Positions 21,691 through 33,472 of a DNA stretch of 64,000 bases are shown piece after piece (the first letter of the stretch is position 1; each line of letters opens with the position of its first letter). A model generated the notes under the pieces. The model did not search any database. It had not been told where the DNA came from and worked only from the letters and a program-made list of their open reading frames with translations. The position numbers and the translations under genes are program-made. Source of the stretch: Amylostereum areolatum (lineage: Eukaryota > Basidiomycota > Agaricomycetes > Russulales > Stereaceae); the NCBI GenBank assembly GCA_012932865.1, contig SAXG01000090.1, positions 62,001-126,000 on the forward strand. The letters run 5' to 3'.

Positions 21691-22002
21691 GGTCTGTGGC
21701 ATGCGGGACGAAAGGGAACGTGTCTGAAAAGGGTGTATTGAATGAATGCACAGGTGACGCCTTGGTTGGAACAGATTGGCAAGGTGAACTCGAACAGCTA
21801 CCAACGGTTCATGAAGGCGTCTGGCCCAACGGGCGGTGCGACGAACGGAACGTATTACTGCGCGTACGTGTACTTTGAGAAGAGGCGAATTGCGGAGGGG
21901 AAGAAGAAGAGTGCGAAGAGGATAAGATCTGAAGAGGAGCAGGCTGGAGGAAGACCGCTGCAGGATCGGCGGAAGATGTGGGTGTTTGGACCTGCGAAGT
22001 GA
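21520..22002 (+). pseudogene. Probable C-terminal remnant of a DUF7726-like gene
   Basis: The exon from about 21754 codes VTPWLEQIGKVNSNSYQRFM, KASGPTGGATNGTYYCAYVY, FEKRRIAEGKKKSAKR and ends at 22000-22002. An intron (gtgagt...gcacag, about 21684-21753) joins it in phase 0 to SEGFK. This matches the C-terminal half of fungal DUF7726-type proteins as I remember them. The expected upstream block (acidic LEGEDE segment, then RRKI helix) is missing. The open frame upstream from 21520 is unrelated low-complexity sequence. The N-terminal block sits at 7890-8132 on the same strand. Confidence 0.5.
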
Positions 22003-22152
22003 TGGGAGACTGCGAGTAACTTGGTAGTAGTAATCGAGGGTGTGTCGTGAATGAAAGCGTGGGAAATGATTACCGATCTGGATGCATGTGAGGAACGGAG
22101 CAGTGACAGGCGGCCTAAGCGGCGGCGACGTTTGGTGCTGCACCACTTTGTC

Positions 22153-22154
22153 TT

Positions 22155-22187
<33 letters not shown>

Positions 22188-22190
22188 TCC
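22153..22190. repeat. CGTCCT hexamer microsatellite
   Basis: About five copies of a CGTCCT unit in the 5' flank of the CNH/GYF gene. Confidence 0.7.
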
Positions 22191-22314
22191 GTCCTCGCCC
22201 ATGCTCTCCGTCCGCCGCTCCCTCTTATAATTCCCAGCGCGTAATAACTGCCCGGCTGTACTTCCCCCTCTACTTCATATCTACCCCACTTTTGCCCTCT
22301 TCCTTCCTCCTCCC

Positions 22315-25300
22315 ATGTCACAGGATTCCTTCCTGCCTTCTTCAAACGCCCTCACCGCCTCTCTTCCGGCCGATTTGGACGACGGTCAGGACCAATGGAG
22401 CGATTCTCTCCACAACTCCCCAGAACACGACGCCATTCAAGAATCCACCACTAGGAGCAGTCAAGACGATCTCGCTCTCCTCGCAACTCCCAAATTTGTA
22501 TCCGCCAACCCCCCCAAAGTCAACCACCATCCTATGATCGATACCACCGTCGTCGGCCCTGCTCCTGCGGTCGAAAGCCCCACGGTCAACTCTTTTCACG
22601 AGAACGGCAGCACTCACAGCCTTCCTACAGTGCAAGTCACAGAGCCCCATACGCCTGGCATCCCGCAAACCCAAAGCGCGCATGTGCCCTCATTCAGTGA
22701 TGCATCCTTCGACAGCAGTCATTCTCTTCCGCGCAGTGGAAGGTCTTCACTCGGTACACCCACCCCGCCACCCGCACGCCGTCTGAACCGCCCACGCTCC
22801 ACACTTGAAGTCGGTCCAGAGTCCGTTTTCATTCCGTCACATTTAAGCTGACCGGGTTTTTGCCCAGCAACGTTCCCCCAATCGACTCTCTGGATTCTTC
22901 TCCAACCTGATCCACCGACGCGATGCCCCGCCTTCCCCACTCAGCTCTGCCCCTCAGGACCGCGCTTCTCCCACACCCGAAGAGTCTGCGAATGCATCCC
23001 GTTCTTCTTCCCCAGCTATTCCTCCGCGCCCGTCCACGCCTCCACCGAGCCTTCCCCCACCCACGCTCCAGGATCTTGGCCTTTCCCTTTCCGTGCTCAC
23101 CAGCAACCTCTCCCCTTCCCATTTTAGCACGCCACCCGCCAGTGGTGCCTTCCTTGCGCCACATTACCTCCTGCTGTGCCACGCTCAGGGCTTGGATGTG
23201 TTACCTCTTTCATCGCCGCCCGCCCCGCAGCCGTATGCGCTGATTCGCAGAGTCAGCTTCAAGAGCGTTGTCGTCATGGAGCACCGGGGCGTTTTAGTCG
23301 CGATTGCTGGCCGACGCGATGGAGTGCGGGTATACGCGCTCGATGAAGTGAAGAAGGCGGTGGAATGGCGGTTGGATGTGGAAATCCGTAGAGAGCGAGA
23401 GAGGACTCCGGCGCGAGGACTGCCAAAAGGGTTTTCACGAATCCGCGAGACTCGGCCTCCGACGAGAAGCACTCGGACAAGAGTAAAGGCGTGAACAGAC
23501 CTTCGTCGTCGAGCGCAGCGCTTTCCTCGACACCTCGAAGTCTCAGCAGGAAGCCGAAAACCCCGCCTCAGACCTCACATCAACCCGTGCACCTGCCTCC
23601 TGGTCACCTTCCACGCGGCCGGCCTCCTTCATACCGAGATCCGTCTCCTGCCCGAGGTCAAAATACTACAGTATCCGTGGGCGCTCGTCGCAGTTCAGTT
23701 ACCAATGTGCTCGGTGGGACAGTATCCGTATCACGTCGAAATACTGATGCTGGGCGCGATGTCAGGAGCGGGGACGAAAAGGCAGATCTTCTGGATACCT
23801 AGCGACGACGAGGCGATCAATGTTATGACCGCCGGAGCTAGCGGCAGTCAAGCGTTGGATGAACGAACGAGCTCTATGGCGCCATCGACAGGACCGTCCT
23901 CATTGGCCCTCGGTACTCCTCGCCCTAACAGACCTGTATCATCGGCTACTTTGACCCCTCAACAAATGCGTCGAAATCGGCCTGCCGACCTCGACCTCTC
24001 TACTTCCAGAAGCGGTTCTGCAGCAAGATCCGGTCCTCCGTCTCCTACACCCACACTCCTTACACTTCGCCAAGCATTGTTCGCATCTCCACAGGCTCGC
24101 AATGCCGCCGCCGAACATCATGGCACCGATGGTGAAGGAGACGACGATGACGATCCAGAGCCATCCCTCAACGGTGCACGCACGCCTACGAATGAACGCA
24201 TCACCTTTGCCCAAGCATTACAAGAAAGCAGACTTCCGGAACTTCCGCCACCAGGGTCGCGTCGTACTCAACAAGCCATTCTGATCTCACAGTCACACAC
24301 GATTGCTACTGGCGACGACGAAGCTCCCCCCAGCCCCACTTCTCTAGAGGCGTCTAGCCACCATACGAGACAAAGCCAGGATACACAGGTTAGCAACACG
24401 CTCTCCAGCAGACGGAGGCGTCGGTGGTCAGTGCTCGATGGAATCTTTACGAATGGAGGTACCCCTCCATCTAGTCGTCCGACCTCTCCTCCAACATCGC
24501 CCGTGACCCAGCGAACGCCGTCTCTTCCCAGAGCTCGCACACCTACTGCTACGCGGGAACGCCAACCTCAGCTCCCGTTGACTCGATCCCACTCTACGAC
24601 CTTCCGATCAGTTTCAGCTCCACGACCGACTCCTACGACTCGTCCGTCAACGGCACAGGGGTCGACTTCTATGCCTCAGGCTGGTTCCGCAGAAGTTCCT
24701 CCCGTTCCACCACCACCTCATTCCCGATTCCTCTCACGCCTCATTGGGAGTGCGTTCGCCTCCAGGAGGTCAGAAGATCATGGAGATAGTGACCCACAAC
24801 CGGACTCGGATACAGTTCGGAAATCGGCGTCATCTGCTGCCCCGCCTGCCCCTGCCCCGAAGCTTGAGTATGTCAAGCTTCCTGGCACCAAGGGTGCATT
24901 ATTGATCAAAGCCGTGGAGACAAGCAAGAAAAGGTACTACATTCCCCGGCTACTACAGAAATCTATCACTCATAAACTTCTGCTAGCTTCCTAGCCATTC
25001 TGTGCGGCGATAATGGGGAAAAAGTGGAACTTTTTGCAGGAACATACCGCACTGCTCTCGGTTTGTCTCGTACTTTCATCCTTCCGGATTCACCTCGTTC
25101 TCTGGAGCTTCAATTACAAGGCGACGACCTTGTCGAAGTCTTTCTCGTTTTCGCTCAGAATGTCTTCGGTTTGGAGCCCGCGACCGTCCGCGTGCGGGAG
25201 GTCAGAATCGGACGTGCGGAACGTCGAGCAGCTCGTAGACGTGCCAGAGAGTTACGCGGAGCGGAAGATGCACCAGGAGCGGAACCAGACTCGGCGGTGC

Positions 25301-26697
25301 CCGTGGATGAAGCGACTATCGTGACGGTCAGTGTCGGTGTAGCCCCTGCCTCCTCAACCAGCGTTGCTGGCGATTCTGCTATTGCGGAAGCTGCTACATC
25401 TACGACCACGCCTGGAAGATCAACAACTCCTGCGGACCCTCCTCCCGCGACGTCTGTTACGACTCCGGCCATCGCGCATACCGACGAGTTGTTGGCTCTC
25501 GCGGCTGCCCAGATGGGACCGTATAGCACATTCCAGCAACTTCAATTTTCCCCCAAGTTCCCGCTCGCCGCAATTGCCGATGAATACATCATTCCACCGA
25601 CATATCCCGAGTTCTTGCAATATCGTGCGGAGCACGAACCCGACGTCAACGGGGGAAATAATGTTGACCTATCCCAGGTCCAGTTCTCTCCACCTGGCCT
25701 ACCGTTGCCTCCGATTGTGCCGCCAACGAAATGGTACTACCGAGACCCTAAGGGTGTTGTACATGGTGAGCAGTCCTGTTGTGCCCGGTGACGACAGCAA
25801 TTGATGATTGCCACAGGCCCTTGGAAGTCAGGTTTAATGCAAGCTTGGTATCGAGACGGGCTCCTGCCCCCAGATCTCCCAGTCCGTCGAGAGGATGACA
25901 CGGATTACACGCTCTTGAAAGATTTACGTCAACAGTCCGTGGACCCTACGCAACCATTTGGACCCTCCCCTGCACCTCGTTCCTTCGCTGTGGATACATC
26001 TACCCCGATTCCCACTGATGCTGCAAAACCGCTCCTCGATCCCCTTTCCCTTCTTTCCCAATCGCGTATATTCGGGCCTCCGGCGCTGTTTTTCTCCACC
26101 CGTGGAGGGCATAGCACAGTGATTGTAGATGGCCGTGGACGTTCCGTCCTCAAAGGTCGATTCACGTGGACGCGCGATGACGAAGACGACGATGCTCCGC
26201 CCGCCCAGATCGGACGTCTCGGCGATGTCAAACGTCTTGAGGCATTTGACGTGCAGGACCGTTCAGTCCTAGTCGCCATGCGTCAGGGCGGCTTTGAGGC
26301 TGTGGATTTCAGAGATGCCTTGCTGAAGCCAGCAGATGCGTCGCGTAATGTGTTGCCCCAGTTCATTACAACGCATTCGCAGGTGAACCGTCGTCAGCCT
26401 TTCACGTGGAAGATCGGAATGCCTGTCTCCACTTCCCCGTCCAGCGCAACGTCGACGTCCCTTGTGCCACTCAAGTCGCATGCCCGCCTTCTCCACACAC
26501 CTGTTAAAAAGCACAGCACAGGCCCAGGCAAATCTGCAGGACGTTCTGAATTTGGCGCCGGAGACGGAGATTCGGAGCACACCCGTGACGAAGTTATCTT
26601 CCTCGGACGGCGGGACGATAACATCTATATCTGCGAGCGCAACGGGGGTGCTTTCCGCATACTGCGCCTTTGCCCCACCGCGTCGGTATCTTTCTAG
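22315..26697 (+). CDS. Large CNH-domain and GYF-domain protein
   Basis: Start at 22315 (MSQDSFLPSSNALTASLPAD). A long, serine/proline-rich disordered N-terminus is followed by CNH-like pieces: YALIRRVSFKSVVVMEHRGV, LVAIAGRRDGVRVYALDEV, LLPEVKILQYPWALVAVQLP, PYHVEILML, then LAILCGDNGEKVELFAGTYR and GDDLVEVFLVFAQNVFG. Near the C-terminus is a clear GYF domain, KWYYRDPKGVVHGPWKSGLM, WYRDGLLPPDLPVRR, split by an intron near 25767-25816. GYF domains bind proline-rich peptides in mRNA control and splicing. CNH domains bind small GTPases. Intervening regions are disordered, and several introns with frame changes (about 22810, 23440-23600, 24935-24990) are only approximate. Stop at 26695-26697. Confidence 0.7.
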
Positions 26698-27042
26698 ACT
26701 TTTATTCGCGTCGCAGGCTCGGACGCGCCCTTTCATTTCTTGGAGACTTGTACGCCATTATTTTTCTATCATTATTTTCGTGCACTTTGTCGTCGATGGC
26801 ATCGTGCACGATCACGTAGCCTTGTTCCGTATCGTCCACACGCATCGCAACGCATCGACATATAATTCACACTCGACCACACATACCACGGTATCTTACA
26901 CACTCGCTTTACACCCAACCTGCCTGCCACGACACGATCCACCACGTACTCTCCCCCGTTTGCAGCAAGGACCAAATTATATATACATTGATGTCATATA
27001 CAGTATACTGCCACATTATAGGTATGAATCCTCGATACACCG
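26698..27042. other. Convergent 3' intergenic stretch
   Basis: About 345 bases between two convergent genes. No gene or repeat seen. Confidence 0.5.
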
Positions 27043-29648
27043 TTAAAGCTTGGCTCTCGCGGCGTGCTTGCGCAGCGTCGTTTTCAAGATTTTGCCCGTG
27101 GATGTTTTCTGAAGGCCAAGATCAGATCTTTACGCAAGGGTGAGTGGGTTTCCGTTTGACTTACGGGCAACTCATCGACGACGCTGACCCATTCCGGTGT
27201 CGCAAACCCAGGTAAGCGTTCGCGGGCGTGTCGGATAAGGGCCTTTCCGAACTCAGCATGCTTTCCGTCCCATTGCTTAGTCGCTTCGGGGCGCAAGGTG
27301 ACAAAAGCCATCGGACGTTCTCCCCACTTGGGATGTTCTCGTCCGACCACCGACACTTCTAAGACATCAGGATGGCTGGAGAGCTCTGTCGAGACGAGTA
27401 AGCAAGCGCATTGACAAATCACGCCGTCCTCTAACCTGTTTCTATAGCCAGACTGGACGCGTTCTGGGAGGAGTTAGCCAAGAAAGCGAAAGGTCCGCGA
27501 GCTCACCTCTCCGCCGGAAATGATGATATCCTTGCTCCGATCCTGTATGGCGACGTACCCATCTGGGTGCCACACGGCGAGGTCACCAGTATGGAACCAT
27601 CCTCCCTCGAACGCGCGGCGGGTGGCGTCTTCGTTGTCGAGATAACTGTGCATGACAAGATTTCCGCGCACAATGATCTCACCGACAGTTTTACCGTCCT
27701 TTGGAACGTCAACGAGCGCGCCGTCGGACGGGTCAACAACGCGGACAGGCCCTGCCGTTGCGAAGCCGTGGCCTTGTCGGGCATAGAATTTGGAGCGGGC
27801 ATCTGGGGAGAGTGTGGACCAGAATGGTTGTGGGTAATTGCGGACGCAGGGTCCATAGGTCTATCGACGGTCAGGTCAGTGCATACTGTACGACTAGGGG
27901 GACGGGTGGTCCTAGTACCTCTCTGCGATGAGCAAAAGAGGTTCAGTAAGCGATTTCCGGACAGATCAACGGTGCGTACGTCAAGCCGTATACATGGAAA
28001 GGCTGTATACCCGTCTTCTCCAGCTCACTGATCAACTTGGCCGTGGGGGCAGCACCGGCAATAATCGCTTTGACAGGACGCCCAATAGGTTTCGCATTCG
28101 GATCGTTGACAATTCCAATCTGTTGGTTCTCGGTGAGTACAACTCCTCGATACGCTGTGAAAACGGCTGACTTGGACAGTCGGAGCGCCACAATAATGGG
28201 TGACGTTCGAATGTAGAAGATGCTTCCATATTTGTGGATAGTTGACCGTGCGCAACGTAATCTGGTCATGGTAAGCCGTTGGCGATGTGAATAAAACTGA
28301 CAGCTCACCTGAGTGGAGAATGCAAAAGTACAGGCCCAAGGGAATGTCCATCCAGCCGCATGAAACATGGGGAGAACCCTGTGACATGGTTATATACGAG
28401 GCAAACTCACGGGAAGCACGAGATCCTACTGACCATAAGTACGTCGATTCCCTTGCGAGTCTAACTTTTGTCAGAATACCTGGCAGGAAATACGGAAAAG
28501 TGCCTCACTGGGATTCGAAAGCATTAGCCATGGCGGCGAGATAAGAGCCTGGGCAGACATTTATCTACAAGCTATCCGATGTGCGTGCACGGATGACACG
28601 CACCTCTCAGTGTGGTGAGTACTCCCTTGGGCTTCCCATAAGTTCGTTAGCCGCACTCATAAGAATGTAGAGGAGAAAATTACTCTTCCAGTGGTGCCAG
28701 ACCTAGGGATATGATAAGCGACCACCGGGATCAACCATGAAGAAACTGCTCACGTATAATTCAGACTGACGGGTTTGTTCTCATCCGCGTCCATCACAAG
28801 TCCGGCCCAGCCTTTCTCCGCACTGAAGCGTCTACCGGAGCTGAGAAACTGCTCGTACGGATCGTCGGACCTTCCTGTATCTTGGCAGACAATAATGGGC
28901 ACTTTGATGTCCTTCACGAGATGAAGGTACTCGTGATCCACAAAAACGAGCTTGGACTTGCTGTGGTTGATGATGTAGTCGACCTCAGGTTTAGTGAGAC
29001 GAATGTTGATGGTGGTGACGATGGCGCGAGCTCCGATTACACCTTGAAGGGAGTCTGCACCTGCCGTCTCAGAGATAGACCAAGCGCACACGAGTGAGGA
29101 ACCGTGACAGACCTGCTATCATGGGACTGAGTGATGGTCAGCTAAGTGCAGCGAACTTAATGCGGGGTTACGCACGAGTTGGGAGCGATGACGGCTATAC
29201 GGTCTCCTGGGCGTATACCATGTTGTATGAGGCCGTACGAGAAGTTCTGGACGCGCTGTGCCCTGTCGAAGAGGTAAGGTTTGTGCTCTGCGATACAGAC
29301 GCGGTAGTATGATGTTACCAAACAGAGTAGGTGTAAAAAACAGGATGGGAAACTTCAGGGTGAGCAATAGCGAGATGGTTGGGGTAGATTCGAGCGCCTC
29401 TAAGGAGAAACTCTAAGGGATTCTGAAAGCACATGTCAGATAATTGGTGAGAGATAAAGAAAATTTATAAGAGCTCACTAGTGGATGAACATAAACAGGA
29501 AGATCTGGGGGAGTGGCGAGGGTAAGGTCTGCGTTGGGGGGAGGGATACTCTCGGCGGTGGGGTGGAAAGCAGCACGAGCAGACGCTATGTTTCATCAAA
29601 ATGAGCGTAAAGAGAGAAAGAAACAGAAAGCTACGCACAAAAGCGCAT
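27043..29648 (-). CDS. AMP-dependent acyl-CoA synthetase-like enzyme
   Basis: Activates a carboxylic acid as acyl-AMP and transfers it to CoA; the substrate cannot be read from sequence, but the family resembles medium/long-chain acyl-CoA ligases. A first exon MRF, a 52-nt intron (gtgcgt...catag) and a second exon SSARAAFHPTAESIP give a start at 29648. Then come NPLEFLLRGARIYPNHLAIA, VWAQRVQNFSYGLI and the P-loop SGTTGR/PKGVLTTLRG, which an intron splits. Later motifs are MFHAAGWTFPWACTF, AIIAGAAPTAKLISELE with VYGLT, GGWFHTGDLAVWHPDGY, IQDRSKDIIISGGE, and the catalytic lysine near the C-terminus in KTSTGKILKTTLRKHA. Stop at 27043-27045. About ten introns. No clear targeting peptide or SKL end. 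Confidence 0.85.
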
Positions 29649-29893
29649 GGTGTGTGGTGGTGGTGGTAAGGTCGAAGAGCAGAGGAGGATTTGGTTCCGT
29701 ATGCCCCGCACTGGCACGCACGCGGGGAACGGGAAATGCGGGGTTAAGTTAAATGCGGGGTAGGTTCGCATCACGTGCTGTCGTGCTTGGCCGGTCTCAA
29801 AGTTTTTGAAATGCATCTTGGTCTGAACTCTAACCGTTCTGCATACAAGTATGCGTCCTTCCTCACCTCAACTTTACCCACCGCCTTCCTCCC

Positions 29894-31893
29894 ATGTTTA
29901 CTCTCATCCCTATCCTCCTTTCTTTTGTCGCTCCCTCTTTCGCCGATCCCAACGATTGGGTTAATATCAATTACGTCCTTGCTCAGTCCAAGCACCCCGA
30001 TGTGTCCACATCCCCAGCTCGCAGATCCATCCTTACCTCTGCCACCAGTGCAGCAAAAGGAGGTCCATGGTGTATGTTTCTCCCCAATTATCTCCCTTTC
30101 CACCTCTCTTATAAGCTTCAAAGCTGTCACAAGCGATAATGACATCCTACCCCCAAGTCGAAATCCTCATGACTATCTCAGCTGGGCCCCGTAGTATGTC
30201 AGTCCTTCGTTCTTCTATTTTCTCCGCTCATCTTTTATAGTCATTGGCCAGATTGCAATTGGTGCTCCAGTAGCGGCACCAACCATATCTCTAACCCCTC
30301 CAATGGCACATCCGATGATCCCGCTCCTGAAGATCCAGCTCCTCCTGATGGCGACCGCGGCAGCTCGTCTAGCTCGTCATCTTTGACTCTAGCCTCTACC
30401 TCTCAGCCTACGCCTCAGCTTCCCACGTCTTTGCCTACTCCGAATGTGCAAGACCAATCACAGACCCGTATGATCCGTTTCCGGCGGGACACAACCTCTG
30501 CTTTGAATCCTTCACCAACCACAGCCCCTTCGGATGAGGCTTCAGCACCTTCCTCCAGCGAGGAGACTGATCCAATCATGTCAACCATGCCAAATCCAGC
30601 CATGGCACCCGCCCATACGGCCAATGGCAAGTGCACGCCTTCTCCGACGAAAAGCCTAGCACCCAGTGCCAGTATGCCATCTCGCCTACATTGCATCTGT
30701 TTCGCTCTAACGGCCGTGCGCGTCTTTAGCTTGGACGACATGCCCCTATGTGGTCCGCGATGGAAAAGTCAACCCCGATGTCAAGTCACTGAAAGATTCG
30801 CCCTCGTTCACTCACATGACAGATGCCGTCCTTTATAACGCATTCGCCTACGTCCTCTCTCCCGACTCTTCGTCTTCCTATGTGATGGAAACTACGTCCG
30901 CCATCGACGCGTTCTTCCTGGCTTCTGCAACAGCCATGCGTCCGAGCCTGGATTTTGGTCAACTCGTACGCGGTACTGGTCCTGAGGGGCGGCAAGGTAC
31001 TTTCACTGGCATCTTGGACTTGCGTGGACTTGTGCGCATCGTGAATGCCGCTATGGTTCTGAAAGCTTCGGATGCTTCGGAATGGACTTCTCAACGCGAG
31101 GCTGGCTTTAAAACTTGGACCACCAACTATGTCAAGTGGCTAGACACCGACTCTGCAGCGAAGACGGCGGCTGCGAGCGGCAACAATCACGGAACGTTCT
31201 TTGTCAATCAATATGCTGCAGCTAAGATGCTCTTGGGTGACACCTCGGGAGCGACCAATGCTCTGAAGGGGGTACTTCAGCGGTCAGTTCCTCGACCAGA
31301 TTGCGAAAACGGGGGAGCAGCCATTCGAGGCCAAACGAACACGTCCATTCCACTACCGCGCGTTCAACCTGGAGGCCATGATCACCAATGCAAAGCTTGG
31401 GGATCAGCTCGGACTGGATTTCTGGACGGCCAAGTCCAAGTACGGCGCGACGATCCAGACGGCGGTCGACTTTCTCATGACGGTCGACCCAAAGGATGAA
31501 GACGTGCTAGACGCGGTGCCACATGTGGCCGCAGCGGCCGCAGCGTACGGAGACCCGAATGGCAAGTATGCGGCGTATTTGCAACGCGCTCAGGCGACAT
31601 GGAAGAGCCAGGCTTACTATTTCTACGACCAAACTGCTGCGCTCCCACATTCGCCAGCGGGAAAGAAGATGCATGCTACGACGCTGGACATGGCGAACGC
31701 GACGACCGCGAACACGGGGCCTGACGTGGTAGGGGGGAGCGTGGCAGCGGATGTGATGGGCGAGGAGGGTCTGCCGATGGATTTCGAGTGTCCTGCGGTA
31801 TTCGCACTTGCGAACCGGGTGGAGTTGGACAACGACATTTTTGTCACATGCGAAGATCTGCGGCCGTTGTACGAGGGGACGACAGCGATGTAA
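29894..31893 (+). CDS. Secreted alginate-lyase-family protein (polysaccharide lyase)
   Basis: A signal peptide, MFTLIPILLSFVAPSFA, precedes the mature protein starting DPNDWVNINYV. The alginate_lyase-type core has GGPW, NPHDYLSWAPY joined by an intron to HWPDCNWC, PYVVRDGKVNPDVKSL, TDAVLYNAFAYVLS, the motif NNHGTFFVNQYAAAKML (Asn-His of the family active site), RPFHYRAFNLEAMI and LDAVPHVAAAAAAYGDP. Between the WPD and VRDG blocks is a long Ser/Thr/Pro insertion with NXT sites, about 110 residues, which looks like an exposed glycosylated linker. Introns are near 30072, 30194, 30678 and 31282. Stop 31891-31893. Basidiomycetes lack alginate, so the real target is probably another uronate or glucuronan polymer; this is inference. 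Confidence 0.78.
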
Positions 31894-32125
31894 TTTCGAG
31901 TTCGAGTGGTATAAACGATATGATGAGCTTGACGGTGAGAAGAGGTGAGAAGTGAAATGACGGGCCGGAGTGGACGAATGTGGCAGGTGACGGCCGAGGG
32001 GAGGCCGGAGCGGCAGCACTGGCGGCCACAGGCTGAGCGCTGAGCAACAGTCAACTCCACCTTGCGATAACTTTCCCTCACATCTTCCTCCGTTGACACT
32101 TCCCCACCTCATCTCCTCCATCTCA

Positions 32126-33229
32126 ATGGCCGAAGCTGCCTCTGGCTCCGCCGACAAGTCCATCCAGGTCAAGCTCGTCCTTCTCGGTCAGTCTCCCCCT
32201 TCTTCCGATTTCCGCCTTTCTCTCTCCTTGCTCGCTGCCGTCCTGGGCCAAATGCTGCTTGCGCCTTCCATCTCAGCGTATATTCCCGGTCAACTGTCCG
32301 CTGACGTCTTCCCTCATTCCTCTGTTTGCAGGCGAGGCTGCCGTTGGAAAATCCTCTGTCGTTCTCCGCTTCGTGCGCGCTTTCCCTCTTTCCGTGGCAT
32401 CCAGGCCCGCTAACCGACCACTCTTTGCTTTGTAGGTCGCCAACGAGTTCCAGGCCAACAAGGAACCCACAATCGGCGCCGCTTTTCTCACCCAGAAATG
32501 TCGTCTCGAGGACCGCGTTCTTCGTTATGAGATCTGGGATACCGCAGGTCAAGAACGGTTCCACTCTCTCGCCGTGAGTGGCCTTCCTCCATTCCCACCC
32601 CCCCATTCCCCCATCGTATTCCCGCATGTCCCGCATTCTTATCACTCTCTCAGCCCATGTACTATCGTAATGCACAAGCAGCCGTGGTCGTATACGACAT
32701 AACCAAAGCCTCGAGTCTCGAGAAGGCCAAGACCTGGGTGAAAGAGCTCCAGCGACAAGCCAACCCGAACATCGTCATCGCCCTCGCCGGAAACAAACTC
32801 GATCTCGTCCAGCCTTCCCCCGCCGCCGCCGGCAGCTCCGCCGAATCGGAAGACGAGGCAGACGATGCGACCGCCACCCCGGGCGAAGCCCCCGCAGGCT
32901 CCGCCGACGACAGCCTTCGTCAAGTCCCCCGCGAGGAAGCTCAGGCGTATGCGCAGGAGGCGGGTCTGCTCTTTTTCGAGACGAGTGCGAAGACGGGTGA
33001 TGGGATCGTTGAGGTGTTCACCGAGATCGGTGCGTTGCCCTTTCCCTTGTTCCCCAACGGAGGGTCGCTGACGATCCGTGTAGCTAAGAAGATTCCCATC
33101 GAACATATCATGGCATCACGCGGCGGGGCTGGACGACCAGGTGCCGGTGGCAGTCGGGCAGCGGGGACTCAGGAGGGCGTGAATTTGGAGGAGAACCAGG
33201 CCAAAGGCAAGGACGCCTGCAACTGCTGA
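32126..33229 (+). CDS. RAB5: Rab5-family GTPase
   Basis: Controls early endosome docking and fusion. Start 32126 ([20 protein letters not shown]). After splicing the nucleotide motifs are GEAAVGKSS, the effector region [37 protein letters not shown] and ETSAKTGDG. The C-terminus ends KDACNC, a two-cysteine geranylgeranylation signal. A1 insertion of about 40 acidic/alanine-rich residues between NKLD and the last helices is longer than in animal Rab5 but is seen in fungal Vps21-type proteins. Introns near 32189-32331, 32372-32435, 32574-32653 and 33030-33083. Confidence 0.93.
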
Positions 33230-33472
33230 TCCTGTCGGCTGTGCATGTCGTTTTCCCTCTCTCGCCTCAACCCTTGTATCGGATTTGGTTGTGCCATACG
33301 GTTCTCATTTTCCTTCCTGTTCACGCTATATTGACGACCTCCCTCCGCCCGCACCGGGCATAACCCTATATCGCAGTCTCTTTCTATTGTTACATGTAAT
33401 CCTCCTTTGCTTCTATATCCGATATACTCGCAACGAACGGACTAGTGACCCTTAGGATCTGTACAACACTTC

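Noticed and set aside
32846..32925. Acidic insertion in Rab5 as a possible retained intron
   Set aside because: It stays in frame, lacks good donor and acceptor sites, and fungal Rab5 proteins often have an insertion here.
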